From the NCBI GenBank assembly GCA_030641945.1, contig DAOWLL010000071.1, forward strand, positions 1 to 7,398: 7,398 nucleotides of DNA. The letters are read 5' to 3'. The translations under genes and the position numbers were made by a program. Below the pieces are notes generated by a model that was given only the letters and a program-made list of their open reading frames with translations, was not told the DNA's origin and made no database searches. Shown here one piece after another: positions 1 to 7,357 of the stretch. How positions within the stretch are numbered: position 1 is the stretch's first letter; each line of letters starts with the position of its first letter. The DNA is from Gammaproteobacteria bacterium. GTDB lineage: Bacteria; Pseudomonadota; Gammaproteobacteria; SZUA-229.

Positions 1-23
1 CCCTTTGCGTCTTTGCGGTGAAA
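1..23 (-). repeat. Partial CGCAAAGR extragenic repeat
   Basis: Read on the minus strand, this is TTTCACCGCAAAGACGCAAA followed by GGG. It contains two direct 8-base units, CGCAAAGA (17 to 10) and CGCAAAGG (9 to 2), and runs off the window edge. It lies 11 bases past the parE stop codon, outside any gene. From memory, strings of the form ACCGCAAAGACGCAAAGG recur between genes in many proteobacterial and other genomes, so this looks like the first units of such a dispersed element. Only two units are visible, and copy number elsewhere in this genome cannot be judged. Confidence 0.4.
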
Positions 24-34
24 AATTTTAGACG

Positions 35-1918
35 TTATACAACCGCAAGGTCACCCTTCTTCTCCAGCCATTTTTTCCTGTCTGATGCTCGCTTTCTGCC
101 CAGCAGCATGTCCAGCATCTGGTTGGTCTTGTCACCCTTTTCGATCGTCAGTTGCACCAGTTTGCGCGTATCCGGCGACATGGTCGTGACACGCAGCTGC
201 AATGGATTCATCTCACCCAGGCCTTTAAAACGAGTAACATTAACTTTACCTCGCTTTTTTTCCGCAGTAATACGATCCAGCACGCCTTCTTTTTCTGCTT
301 CATCCAGTGCATAGAAAATTTCCTTACCTACATCAATGCGATACAGCGGCGGAATGGCGATATAAATATGCCCCGCTTCAACCAGCGCCCTGAAATGGCG
401 CAAAAACAGTGCGCATAACAAGGTAGCAATGTGATAACCATCGGAATCGGCATCTGCCAATACACATACCTTGCCATAACGCAGGCTCTTGATGTCACTT
501 GATCCCGGCTCAACCCCGAGAGCCACTGAAATATCATGCACCTCCTGTGAAGCCAGCACCTGGTCTGGAGACACTTCCCATGTATTCAGTATTTTTCCTC
601 GCAGCGGCATGATGGCCTGATTTTCGCGGTCACGCGCCTGCTTGGCGGAACCGCCGGCAGAATCGCCTTCCACCAGGAATATTTCTGTTCGTGTTACATC
701 CTGTGATGTGCAGTCGGCAAGCTTGCCGGGCAATGCAGGACCTGATGTTACTTTCTTTCGAATAACCTTGCGCCCTGCACGCAATCGTTTTTGCGCATTC
801 TCGATTGCAAGCATCGCGATTGCTTCACCGGCATCAGTATGCTGGTTGAGCCACAGGCTGAATGAATCTTTAACCACACCCGACACAAATGTTGCACATT
901 CACGCGACGACAGACGCTCCTTGGTCTGACCGGAAAACTGGGGATCTTGCAGTTTGACTGAAAGCACGTAGCAGACACGGTCCCAGACATCTTCGGGGCT
1001 GACTTTGACACCTCGAGGTATGAGACTGCGAAATTCGCAGAACTCGCGCAAGGCATCGGTCAATCCAGTGCGCAATCCATTGACATGGGTACCACCCTGT
1101 GCAGTCGGAATTAAATTGACATACGATTCCGTTACCAGCTCACCACTTTCCATCAGCCAGGTAACAGCCCAGTCAACGGCTTCGTTTTTACCCACCATAC
1201 TTTCAGTGAACGACTCAAGCGGCATGGTTTCCTTGTCATACAGGTTCTCGCCCAGGTAGTCCTGTAAACCACCCTCATAGAGCCATGCCTGTTTCTCACC
1301 GCTTTTTTCTTCCAGAAAGGTAACTTCCAGACCGGGGCAGAGCACGGCCTTGGCGCGCAACACATGCTTGAGGCGCGGCACAGAGAAATTAATTGAATCA
1401 AAATATTTCTTTTCCGGCCAGAAATGTATACAGGTACCGGTGTTGCGCTTGCCGACAGTGCCGGTTTTTTTCAGTTTTGTTGATGCCGCACCCTTTTTGA
1501 AGGACATGCTGTAGACAGCACCGTCACGTTTCACTTCAACTTCAAGTATCGAAGATAATGCATTAACAACCGAAACACCGACGCCGTGCAGACCACCGGA
1601 AAACTCGTAATTTTTATTGGAGAATTTCCCACCGGCATGCAGTTTCGTCAAGATAACTTCTACCCCGGGTATTCCTTGCTCCGGGTGTTTATCAACAGGC
1701 ATACCGCGTCCGTCATCACTGACCGACAGGGAGCCATTTTTATGCAGGACGACGTCGATTTTACTCGCATACCCTGCAAGAGCCTCATCGACGCTGTTAT
1801 CGACCACTTCCTGTGCCAGGTGGTTGGGACGGCTGGTATCGGTATACATACCAGGCCGTTTTTGTACCGGCTCAAGACCGGTTAATACCTCAATCGCAGA
1901 GGCATCGTAATTACTCAT
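35..1918 (-). CDS. parE: DNA topoisomerase IV subunit B (ParE)
   Basis: ATPase subunit of topoisomerase IV. With ParC it decatenates daughter chromosomes and relaxes supercoils using ATP. The protein is 627 residues, close to E. coli ParE (630). It lacks the roughly 170-residue insert of proteobacterial GyrB, which together with the near-identical N-terminus (AIEVLTGLEPVQ, RPGMYTDTSRPNH) separates it from gyrase. The GHKL ATPase shows E37-V-V-D-N41, DDGRGMP (68-74) and GGLHGVGVS (108-116). The transducer lysine loop is QTK (331-333). The Toprim domain has EGDSAGG with E417 and the metal site D489-A-D-S-D493, followed by RFKGLGEMNP. The start at 1918 gives the family N-terminus MSNYDASAIEV. 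An in-frame ATG at 1978 would add 20 residues with no family counterpart and no ribosome site. AGAAGGG lies 14 bases upstream of the chosen ATG, a rather long spacing. parC is not in the window. Confidence 0.97.
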   Translation of the reverse strand: MSNYDASAIEVLTGLEPVQKRPGMYTDTSRPNHLAQEVVDNSVDEALAGYASKIDVVLHKNGSLSVSDDGRGMPVDKHPEQGIPGVEVILTKLHAGGKFSNKNYEFSGGLHGVGVSVVNALSSILEVEVKRDGAVYSMSFKKGAASTKLKKTGTVGKRNTGTCIHFWPEKKYFDSINFSVPRLKHVLRAKAVLCPGLEVTFLEEKSGEKQAWLYEGGLQDYLGENLYDKETMPLESFTESMVGKNEAVDWAVTWLMESGELVTESYVNLIPTAQGGTHVNGLRTGLTDALREFCEFRSLIPRGVKVSPEDVWDRVCYVLSVKLQDPQFSGQTKERLSSRECATFVSGVVKDSFSLWLNQHTDAGEAIAMLAIENAQKRLRAGRKVIRKKVTSGPALPGKLADCTSQDVTRTEIFLVEGDSAGGSAKQARDRENQAIMPLRGKILNTWEVSPDQVLASQEVHDISVALGVEPGSSDIKSLRYGKVCVLADADSDGYHIATLLCALFLRHFRALVEAGHIYIAIPPLYRIDVGKEIFYALDEAEKEGVLDRITAEKKRGKVNVTRFKGLGEMNPLQLRVTTMSPDTRKLVQLTIEKGDKTNQMLDMLLGRKRASDRKKWLEKKGDLAVV

Positions 1919-1979
1919 ATTTTGTTTATTAACCCTTCTAATCGTGGTTTCATCGTGATCCGTGCGGGCGCTGCGCATA

Positions 1980-2008
1980 ATTACATTTACACTCGCGCTA
2001 CGAGTACA
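1980..2008 (-). promoter_or_regulatory. Weak candidate parE promoter
   Basis: On the minus strand, TGTAAT (1985-1980) matches the -10 consensus at five of six bases. At 17 bases' spacing the -35 position holds TGTACT (2008-2003), only three of six. Transcription would begin near 1973, giving a parE leader of about 55 bases and placing the alternative ATG at 1978 outside the mRNA. The site overlaps the oppositely facing addA promoter, so the two could interfere. Support is the weak sequence match and position only. Confidence 0.2.
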
Positions 2009-2014
2009 TATGCT
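1986..2014 (+). promoter_or_regulatory. Sigma70-like promoter for the addA-like gene
   Basis: TTTACA (1986-1991, five of six to the -35 consensus) is followed after exactly 17 bases by TATGCT (2009-2014, four of six to the -10 consensus). Transcription would be expected to start around 2021-2022, directly in front of the ATG at 2023. No purine-rich ribosome site lies in the 20 bases before that ATG, which fits a leaderless or nearly leaderless transcript. This is prediction by motif and spacing only. Confidence 0.45.
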
Positions 2015-2022
2015 ATCAGTCT

Positions 2023-5000
2023 ATGAACATAACGAACAGCCCTGTAACCAACACTGCCGATAGCCTGGCTGCAGCACAACCCGATATGAATGCCACCGTA
2101 TCTGCATCGGCAGGTACCGGCAAAACCTGGTTGCTGGTGACGCGAATTATACGCCTGCTTTTAGCAGATACAGAACCCGGTAGTATCCTGGCGCTGACCT
2201 TTACCCGAAAAGCTGCCGCCGAAATGCAAATGCGCTTACAGGAACGCCTGTATCAAATGGCAACAGCAGACGATAAAGAGCTCTGTGCGCTTTTAACACA
2301 GTCAGGCAGCCCGATTACCCGGGATACTATAAATAAGTCGCGTGAGCTGTACGAGAAGCTGTTACATGCAAACTTTCAGGTGCGATTACAGACTTTTCAT
2401 TCCTTTTGCCAGGATATATTGTCGCATTTCCCACTCGAAGCTGACATAACGCCCGGGTTTGAACTGTTAGAAAACACGGCTCTTTTGCAGCAGCAAGCCT
2501 GGGAAGAACTGTTTGCCGACGCGACACGCAATGCCCAGGGCATGCTTGCGAATGATCTCGACGTATTAATGCAAGCCTGCAACGGACCGGCCAATACAAA
2601 ATCAGCACTCAATAGCATGCTAAACCACCGTAGCGACTGGTGGGCCTTTTGCGAACATAAAAAAGATACTGCCGCCTATGCCAGCGAACAACTGCAGCAC
2701 CATCTTCAGATAGACACAAAAACAGAGCCATTTACAGACTTTTTTACAGCTATCACAGCTGAAGATCTGAACCGCTTTGCTGACTTGTTAAACAAGCATA
2801 AAACCAGAACAAATCTCGGCCATGCCGAGCAGCTTGAACATGCACTGCAGGCAGAAAAGCTGGATGAAGACGTGTTCAAACAACTCGTACCGGTATTTTT
2901 AACGGCAAAACATGAACCCAGATCCCGAAAACCGTCTAAAGCGCAGGCTGCCAGCATGGGCAGCACAGGTGAAGCCGCTTTTCTTGAGCTGCATGTGCGA
3001 ATCTGCGCATCAATGCAACACACACTGGAAATGTCCAGGCGTATACGGACACTGGAACTGAATGCTGTCTGGTACCGTACGGGTCAGCGTTACATTGATC
3101 TTTATCAGAAGCTCAAGCGTGAACAGCGCGTGCTCGATTTCACTGACCTTGAATGGAACTGCTATCGCCTGCTGAATGATGCCAGTAATGCACACTGGGT
3201 GCAGTACAAGGTCGATCAGCGCATCGATCACGTATTAATCGATGAATTTCAGGACACCAACCCCACCCAATGGCAACTGATCACACCACTGCTGGAAGAA
3301 ATTGCCGCCGGGCCCGGTGAACGCGCACGCAGTTTCTTTCTGGTCGGTGACAAAAAGCAGTCTATCTACAGTTTCAGGCGCGCCAATCCTGAATTACAGA
3401 AGCAGGCATCCGATTATCTTGCACAAACCATGTCAGCGGTTGAAGTCAGGCTGGATTCTTCAAGGCGTTCCTCACCCGCAATCATCGAAACTGTAAATGC
3501 AATTTTTAGCCAGGAAGAAATTCAGCATTACATGCCTGAATTCTCCATTCACAGCACACACTTGCAGCATGTTCCCGGCCGCACTTCTTTATTCCCGTTA
3601 CATGAGCTCGACGACAACGATGAAGACCGGCCAGGCGATTCTGATGTGCGTCAGTTAAGAAATCCATTGCTTGAGCCCAGGGCTGAAAACCTTAGAACAG
3701 CCCGACTGGATGAAGCACAGCTGATCGCAGACCAGATCGAGAAACTGGTCAATGAACCAGCACTGATCACGGATAAAGACGAGAATGATGACGATCGGGT
3801 CCGCCCGATCGAATTCGGCGACATAATGATCCTGATGCGAAACCGCACACACATCGGTGTGTACGAATCAGTACTGCGTGACCGCGGCATACCCTTTATT
3901 GGAAGCCAGCGTGGCAGCCTGCTCGATAACCAGGAAATACAGGACCTGGAGAAGCTGCTGGACAGCCTGATAACACCTTTTAACAATCTGTCCATCGCAC
4001 AAGTTCTAAAGTCACCGATTTTTGCAGCATCTGATGAAGACCTCATCAGCATTTCGCTGATGCATAAAGACAGGAGGTGGTACCAGCGCTTGCAGAACAT
4101 TGAAGCTGATCTGGATGCAAAACATCCGTTAAGCCGTGCTGCACAGCTGCTGCCACGCTGGCACAAACTGGCTGACACCATGCCAGTTCATGATCTGCTT
4201 GACCGTATCTACGCAGAAGGCAATATCATTCAACGCTATGTATCTTCTGCAGCACCCGCGCAGCAGCAACGTATCAGTGCTAACTTACAACGATTTCATG
4301 AAATGTCGCTCGAACTCGACAGCGGCCGCTATCCAAGTCTGAGTCATTTCCTGCATTATTTACGCAGCATTCGTCAACACAGAGAGGGACGTCCGGATGA
4401 GCCCACTGTTGCCCATGGTCAGTCATGCGTCAGCTTAATGACCATCCATGCCAGCAAGGGACTGGAGGCGCCTGTTGTAATCCTGGCTGACTGCGATAAT
4501 CAGGGCGGACATCACAACGCATACACTGCACTGGTTGACTGGCCAGCCAAGAGCAATAAACCGGTCCGGTTCCAGCTGATTACAGCTAAAGAAAACATCG
4601 ACGAAATGACGCTTGAGGTGCTAAAGCAAAAAGAACAGGCTCAAAAACGTGAAGAGCTGAACCTGCTCTATGTTGCGCTCACACGTGCACGCCAGTACCT
4701 GCTGGTTACAGGCAGCGCAAGCAGATCCAAATCAGGCTGGTATGAATACATTGAGGCAGCGATGAAATCACTGGTTACTGCTGACTCGAGTGGCGCCTAT
4801 CATCTTGCTGCCGGCAATTACACCGAAGCAATCACCACCAATGAAGAAAACGCAGAGCCAGGCTCAACATTAGACGTTGATATTAGATTAACCAGCCCGA
4901 TAGTTAATGCAGCAACTACCGAACACATGATAGCCCCGAGCCTTAGCTTCCATGCGAGTAATGACGACTTAGTTTCAGTGCATGACAGCGACGCAATCAA

Positions 5001-5475
5001 GCGAGGTATAGCGATTCATCGCGCACTTGATCTTATGAGCCGTGTGCCGCCACTAACAGCTGATCAGGCAAAACAGCAAATCAGGCATGAATCCGCCGTT
5101 GATGACAATGAACTGGAAGTCTGGATGGATGAAGCATGCAAGACGCTCAATAACAGGAAATTCGAACACATATTCAAGCCGTCAGCTTATCTAAAGACCC
5201 TGAATGAGCTGCCTGTCCTGTATCAGCACAACAATCGGTCAGTGTATGGCCTGATTGACCGACTGATTTTCGATGATGACAACATCCTGCTGATCGATTA
5301 CAAAACCCACCAGGTTGAAAACGAGATAGAGCTTGACGCCCTGGCAGAGGCATTCACAAACCAGATGAATCTTTACCGCACGGGTGTTGAGAAGCTCTGG
5401 CCGGGCCGGAAAATAAAAAGCGCGTTATTGTTTACACACAGCGCGCACCTCGTCTGGATCGACGAGGCCGACTGA
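2023..5475 (+). CDS. addA: AddA-like UvrD/Rep-family helicase-nuclease
   Basis: Predicted ATP-dependent 3'-5' helicase with a C-terminal nuclease, the AddA-type subunit that processes double-strand breaks for RecA loading. The 1150 residues are of usual AddA length. Superfamily 1 motifs are all present: Walker A ASAGTGKT (28-35, K34), Ia LTFTRKAAAEM (58-68), Ib QTFHSFC (123-129), II DEFQDT (407-412), III VGDKKQSIYSFRRANP (441-456), IV LDSSRRS (477-483), V MTIHASKGLEAP (806-817), VI LLYVALTRAR (881-890). The PD-(D/E)XK nuclease is intact: G995 and H999, E1062 in NELPVL, D1079 in GLIDRL, D1092-Y-K1094. KGLEAPVV and FPLEA after motif Ib are AddA-like; RecB has KGLEYP and DYKSN. The start is forced, because no in-frame start exists between the TAA at 1978 and 2023, and the next ATG (residue 22) would cut the segment before Walker A. 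No addB is adjacent. An unusual acidic stretch spans about residues 529-541 and 584-591. Confidence 0.9.
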   Translation: MNITNSPVTNTADSLAAAQPDMNATVSASAGTGKTWLLVTRIIRLLLADTEPGSILALTFTRKAAAEMQMRLQERLYQMATADDKELCALLTQSGSPITRDTINKSRELYEKLLHANFQVRLQTFHSFCQDILSHFPLEADITPGFELLENTALLQQQAWEELFADATRNAQGMLANDLDVLMQACNGPANTKSALNSMLNHRSDWWAFCEHKKDTAAYASEQLQHHLQIDTKTEPFTDFFTAITAEDLNRFADLLNKHKTRTNLGHAEQLEHALQAEKLDEDVFKQLVPVFLTAKHEPRSRKPSKAQAASMGSTGEAAFLELHVRICASMQHTLEMSRRIRTLELNAVWYRTGQRYIDLYQKLKREQRVLDFTDLEWNCYRLLNDASNAHWVQYKVDQRIDHVLIDEFQDTNPTQWQLITPLLEEIAAGPGERARSFFLVGDKKQSIYSFRRANPELQKQASDYLAQTMSAVEVRLDSSRRSSPAIIETVNAIFSQEEIQHYMPEFSIHSTHLQHVPGRTSLFPLHELDDNDEDRPGDSDVRQLRNPLLEPRAENLRTARLDEAQLIADQIEKLVNEPALITDKDENDDDRVRPIEFGDIMILMRNRTHIGVYESVLRDRGIPFIGSQRGSLLDNQEIQDLEKLLDSLITPFNNLSIAQVLKSPIFAASDEDLISISLMHKDRRWYQRLQNIEADLDAKHPLSRAAQLLPRWHKLADTMPVHDLLDRIYAEGNIIQRYVSSAAPAQQQRISANLQRFHEMSLELDSGRYPSLSHFLHYLRSIRQHREGRPDEPTVAHGQSCVSLMTIHASKGLEAPVVILADCDNQGGHHNAYTALVDWPAKSNKPVRFQLITAKENIDEMTLEVLKQKEQAQKREELNLLYVALTRARQYLLVTGSASRSKSGWYEYIEAAMKSLVTADSSGAYHLAAGNYTEAITTNEENAEPGSTLDVDIRLTSPIVNAATTEHMIAPSLSFHASNDDLVSVHDSDAIKRGIAIHRALDLMSRVPPLTADQAKQQIRHESAVDDNELEVWMDEACKTLNNRKFEHIFKPSAYLKTLNELPVLYQHNNRSVYGLIDRLIFDDDNILLIDYKTHQVENEIELDALAEAFTNQMNLYRTGVEKLWPGRKIKSALLFTHSAHLVWIDEAD
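3792..3811. repeat. Perfect 8-bp stem inverted repeat inside addA
   Basis: CGATCGGG (3792-3799) and CCCGATCG (3804-3811) are exact reverse complements separated by TCCG, and the loop-closing T and G could form a wobble pair. The hairpin encodes part of D-D-R-V-R-P-I in the acidic linker of the AddA-like protein, a poorly conserved region. No run of T follows on either strand, so it does not look like an intrinsic terminator. Function unknown; it may be chance. Confidence 0.55.
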
Positions 5476-5505
5476 GTTATCGGTTGCGCCTGGAAACAGA
5501 CTGGA

Positions 5506-6243
5506 TCAGTTGCTGGACTTCGCAGTCGACAGATTCAGATTAGCCAGCTGAGCGATCAACTTATTGGCGGGTACATAGCCAGGCAGCATGCTTCCATCCT
5601 GCAGGATTATTGCGGGTGTACCGCGTACGCCCATGCTCTTTGACACTTTCAGATGCTCATCGATTGGGTTTTCACAATCTTTTGCTTCCAGTTCTGCGCC
5701 CGACTTGGCCATATCCAGTGCTTCGTTCTGGTCTTTTGCACACCATACCGAAACCGTCGTCCTGTAGTCACCCTGGCCTTTCAGTGGCATGAAGATATAT
5801 CGTACCTTTACACCGCCAGCCATGTACTGGTCCATTTCACTGTGTAAACGCCTGCAATACGGGCAGTCTATATCGGTTATCACCGTAATCGTATGCTTGA
5901 TTGTTTCAGGCGTGTAGACCACCATTTTGTCTTCGCCCAGTTTTTCTATCTGGCCGAGGCGAATTACAGACATGGCTTCTTCTGTGTAATTCTTTTTAGT
6001 TGAGAGATCAATCAGGTTGCCGTCAATCATGTAGCGAGCATCCTGGGTCATGTAGATGACCTGACCACCGATAATGACCTGATATATCCCCTCAATCGGA
6101 GTTTTGTCGACAAATGACACTTCAAATTGCGGCAGACGCTTCGCCAATGACTTTTTCAGCTCAGCAATACTGTCATCTGCAGCGGCATGGAAAGCGGCGC
6201 TGATACCAAATACAAGTGTAAATATACGTAAGAAACTGTTCAT
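5506..6243 (-). CDS. dsbC: Thiol:disulfide interchange protein DsbC
   Basis: Periplasmic disulfide isomerase that reshuffles wrong disulfides in secreted proteins, kept reduced by membrane DsbD. The 245-residue precursor (E. coli 236) opens with a short signal peptide: R6, a hydrophobic stretch about 7-19, and likely cleavage after A20-A21-A22 before D23. The N-terminal dimerisation domain occupies roughly 23-95, followed by a linker and a thioredoxin-fold domain. The catalytic site is CPYC (127-130) and the cis-proline is P210 in RGTPAI. C168 and C190 are 22 residues apart, the same spacing as the structural disulfide of E. coli DsbC (mature 141-163). AGGA lies 13 bases and GAGA about 3 bases before the ATG, so the ribosome site is weak. 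It lies 110 bases after xerD in the same direction, the usual gammaproteobacterial order, and converges on the addA-like gene with a 30-base gap. It probably has its own promoter. Confidence 0.95.
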   Translation of the reverse strand: MNSFLRIFTLVFGISAAFHAAADDSIAELKKSLAKRLPQFEVSFVDKTPIEGIYQVIIGGQVIYMTQDARYMIDGNLIDLSTKKNYTEEAMSVIRLGQIEKLGEDKMVVYTPETIKHTITVITDIDCPYCRRLHSEMDQYMAGGVKVRYIFMPLKGQGDYRTTVSVWCAKDQNEALDMAKSGAELEAKDCENPIDEHLKVSKSMGVRGTPAIILQDGSMLPGYVPANKLIAQLANLNLSTAKSSN

Positions 6244-6267
6244 ATTCTCTAAATTATCCTGGTTCCC

Positions 6268-6279
6268 CTGTCTAGACAG
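6268..6279. promoter_or_regulatory. 12-bp perfect palindrome at the dsbC start
   Basis: CTGTCTAGACAG is self-complementary over all 12 bases. It sits 5 bases downstream of the dsbC TATAAT box, so it would cover about +1 to +11 of the transcript, a position typical of repressor operators. It is not a LexA box, which needs CTGT and ACAG separated by eight bases; here the separation is four. The rare CTAG tetramer at its centre adds mild interest. No regulator is known for it, and chance cannot be excluded. Confidence 0.35.
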
Positions 6280-6284
6280 CGGCT

Positions 6285-6313
6285 ATTATAGATAATTCCT
6301 TCTGATAAGAAAA
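6285..6313 (-). promoter_or_regulatory. Candidate dsbC promoter
   Basis: On the minus strand an exact TATAAT (6290-6285) is preceded at 17 bases by TTTTCT (6313-6308), which matches the -35 consensus at only three of six bases. The expected start is near 6278, giving a dsbC leader of about 35 bases. The perfect -10 box and its position between a possible xerD terminator and dsbC support separate dsbC transcription. The weak -35 suggests help from an activator or modest basal strength. Confidence 0.45.
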
Positions 6314-6340
6314 AATTATTGGCCAAGTATACATGGAATA
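6310..6340 (-). terminator. Weak candidate intrinsic terminator of xerD
   Basis: On the minus strand, 13 bases after the xerD stop, TATTCCA (6340-6334) can pair with TGG (6325-6323) and AATA (6320-6317) around an 8-base loop, with a two-base CC bulge. A run of six T follows at 6315-6310. The stem is short and AT-rich, so termination would be partial at best and some readthrough into dsbC is likely. Confidence 0.25.
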
Positions 6341-6353
6341 GCCCGATTTCACT

Positions 6354-7277
6354 TCATGCCCGCGGATGATGCTGTTTATACAGATCACGCAGGCGCTGGT
6401 CGGCGACATGCGTATATATCTGGGTTGTCGATATATCACTGTGCCCAAGCAGCATCTGCACGACCCGCAGGTCGGCGCCATGGTTCAATAAATGTGTCGC
6501 AAACGCATGTCGCAAGGTGTGCGGAGACAGCCTTTCAGCGCCTATGCCTGCGTGCACTGCGTGGCGCTTTATCATGTACCAGAACGCCTGCCTTGTCATT
6601 GCCTTAGCTCTCTGGGTGACAAATACAGCATTCGTAGCGGATGACTTGTTCTGTAATATAGATGGCCGTACATGGCGCATATAAGCGGCCAGCCAATCGA
6701 GCGCAACTTCGCCCACCGGAACCAGCCTCTCTTTATTGCCTTTGCCCATGATGCGAAGCACACCAGGTTCTAATGACACTTGTGACAGCTGTAAATTCAC
6801 CAGTTCCGAAACACGCAGACCGGTCGCATATAACAATTCGAGCATGGCGCGATCACGGTAACCGATATCATCAGCCGTATCAGGTGCATTGAGTAAATCC
6901 ACAACCTGTTGCTCGTTAAGAGAAACAGGCAATGGGCGCTCAGCCTTTGGAGATTCAAGCAAGCGAGTCGGATCTTCTTTTATTCGCTTGTCACGCAACA
7001 ACCAGGCATAAAACCTGCGTAATGTTGATAACAAACGTGCAGATGAGCGACTTTTATATCCCTGTTCAAACTTACTTGCCAGGTAATGCTGTACATCACT
7101 GGTACTGACAGACAGCAGATTATTTTGGTTGCTGGCAAGCCAGCCGGAGAACCCAGCGAGGTCATTTCTATATGCGGACAGGGTATTCTCACTCAAACCA
7201 TGTTCCATCCACAGGTGATCAATGAATAGCTCAAGAACTTTCTGGTCATGTACTGGAATGTTGTCTGCTTTCGCCAT
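6354..7277 (-). CDS. xerD: Site-specific tyrosine recombinase XerD
   Basis: One of the two recombinases that, with XerC and the FtsK translocase, resolve chromosome dimers at the terminus dif site. The 307-residue protein (E. coli 298) has an N-terminal SAM-like DNA-binding domain (about 12-98, with LSENTLSAYRNDL) and a C-terminal catalytic domain. All catalytic residues are visible: R155 in ATGLRVSEL, K179 in GKGNKERLVP, H253 and R256 in SPHTLRHAFATHLLNHGADL, H279 in LLGHSD, and nucleophile Y288 in TTQIYTH. The C-terminus QHHPRA and LLGHSDISTTQIYTHV match XerD rather than XerC. The ATG at 7277 gives the family start and has GGGG four bases upstream. In-frame ATG 7316 and TTG 7352 would add 13 or 25 residues that the family lacks, and 7352 overlaps the putative -10 box. 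It is the first gene of the xerD-dsbC pair. Confidence 0.96.
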   Translation of the reverse strand: MAKADNIPVHDQKVLELFIDHLWMEHGLSENTLSAYRNDLAGFSGWLASNQNNLLSVSTSDVQHYLASKFEQGYKSRSSARLLSTLRRFYAWLLRDKRIKEDPTRLLESPKAERPLPVSLNEQQVVDLLNAPDTADDIGYRDRAMLELLYATGLRVSELVNLQLSQVSLEPGVLRIMGKGNKERLVPVGEVALDWLAAYMRHVRPSILQNKSSATNAVFVTQRAKAMTRQAFWYMIKRHAVHAGIGAERLSPHTLRHAFATHLLNHGADLRVVQMLLGHSDISTTQIYTHVADQRLRDLYKQHHPRA

Positions 7278-7351
7278 ATATCCCCAACCAAAGGCAATAT
7301 GCGTATTGTTGCTCATTCCCGGGTGGAATACACTTAAGGAGCCTCTGATCA

Positions 7352-7357
7352 ATTATA
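7352..7357 (-). promoter_or_regulatory. Putative -10 box of the xerD promoter
   Basis: An exact TATAAT on the minus strand lies 75 bases before the chosen xerD ATG, inside an AT-rich patch. No good -35 is found 16-18 bases upstream; TTGATT and TTGCAA occur too far away at about 28-30 bases. If used, transcription would begin near 7345 with a leader of about 68 bases. The rest of 7278-7398 shows no other gene. Confidence 0.3.

Noticed and set aside
35..1918. GyrB instead of ParE.
   Set aside because: The length of 627 residues, the lack of the proteobacterial GyrB insert and the close reading match to E. coli ParE all favour ParE.
1919..1978. Extended parE start at the ATG at 1978, adding 20 residues.
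   Set aside because: The extra residues have no family counterpart, no ribosome site precedes them, and they overlap the divergent promoter region.
1970..1997. Possible dif site in the parE-addA gap: GCTGCGCATAA at 1970-1980 matches the E. coli XerC arm (GGTGCGCATAA) at ten of eleven bases.
   Set aside because: After a 6-base centre the second arm (TTACACTCGCG) matches the XerD arm TTATGTTAAAT at only four of eleven bases. A functional dif needs both arms, so this half-site is most likely chance.
3651..4181. Long open frame of 176 codons on the minus strand inside the addA-like gene.
   Set aside because: It is serine- and arginine-rich, resembles no family, has no ribosome site I can see, and lies opposite conserved helicase sequence. 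It is a shadow of the real gene.
5476..5505. Bidirectional terminator between the convergent addA-like and dsbC genes.
   Set aside because: No stem of useful length or T-run is visible in the 30-base gap or just inside either gene end.
6268..6279. LexA (SOS) box upstream of dsbC.
   Set aside because: CTGT and ACAG are separated by four bases, not the eight of the gammaproteobacterial LexA site.
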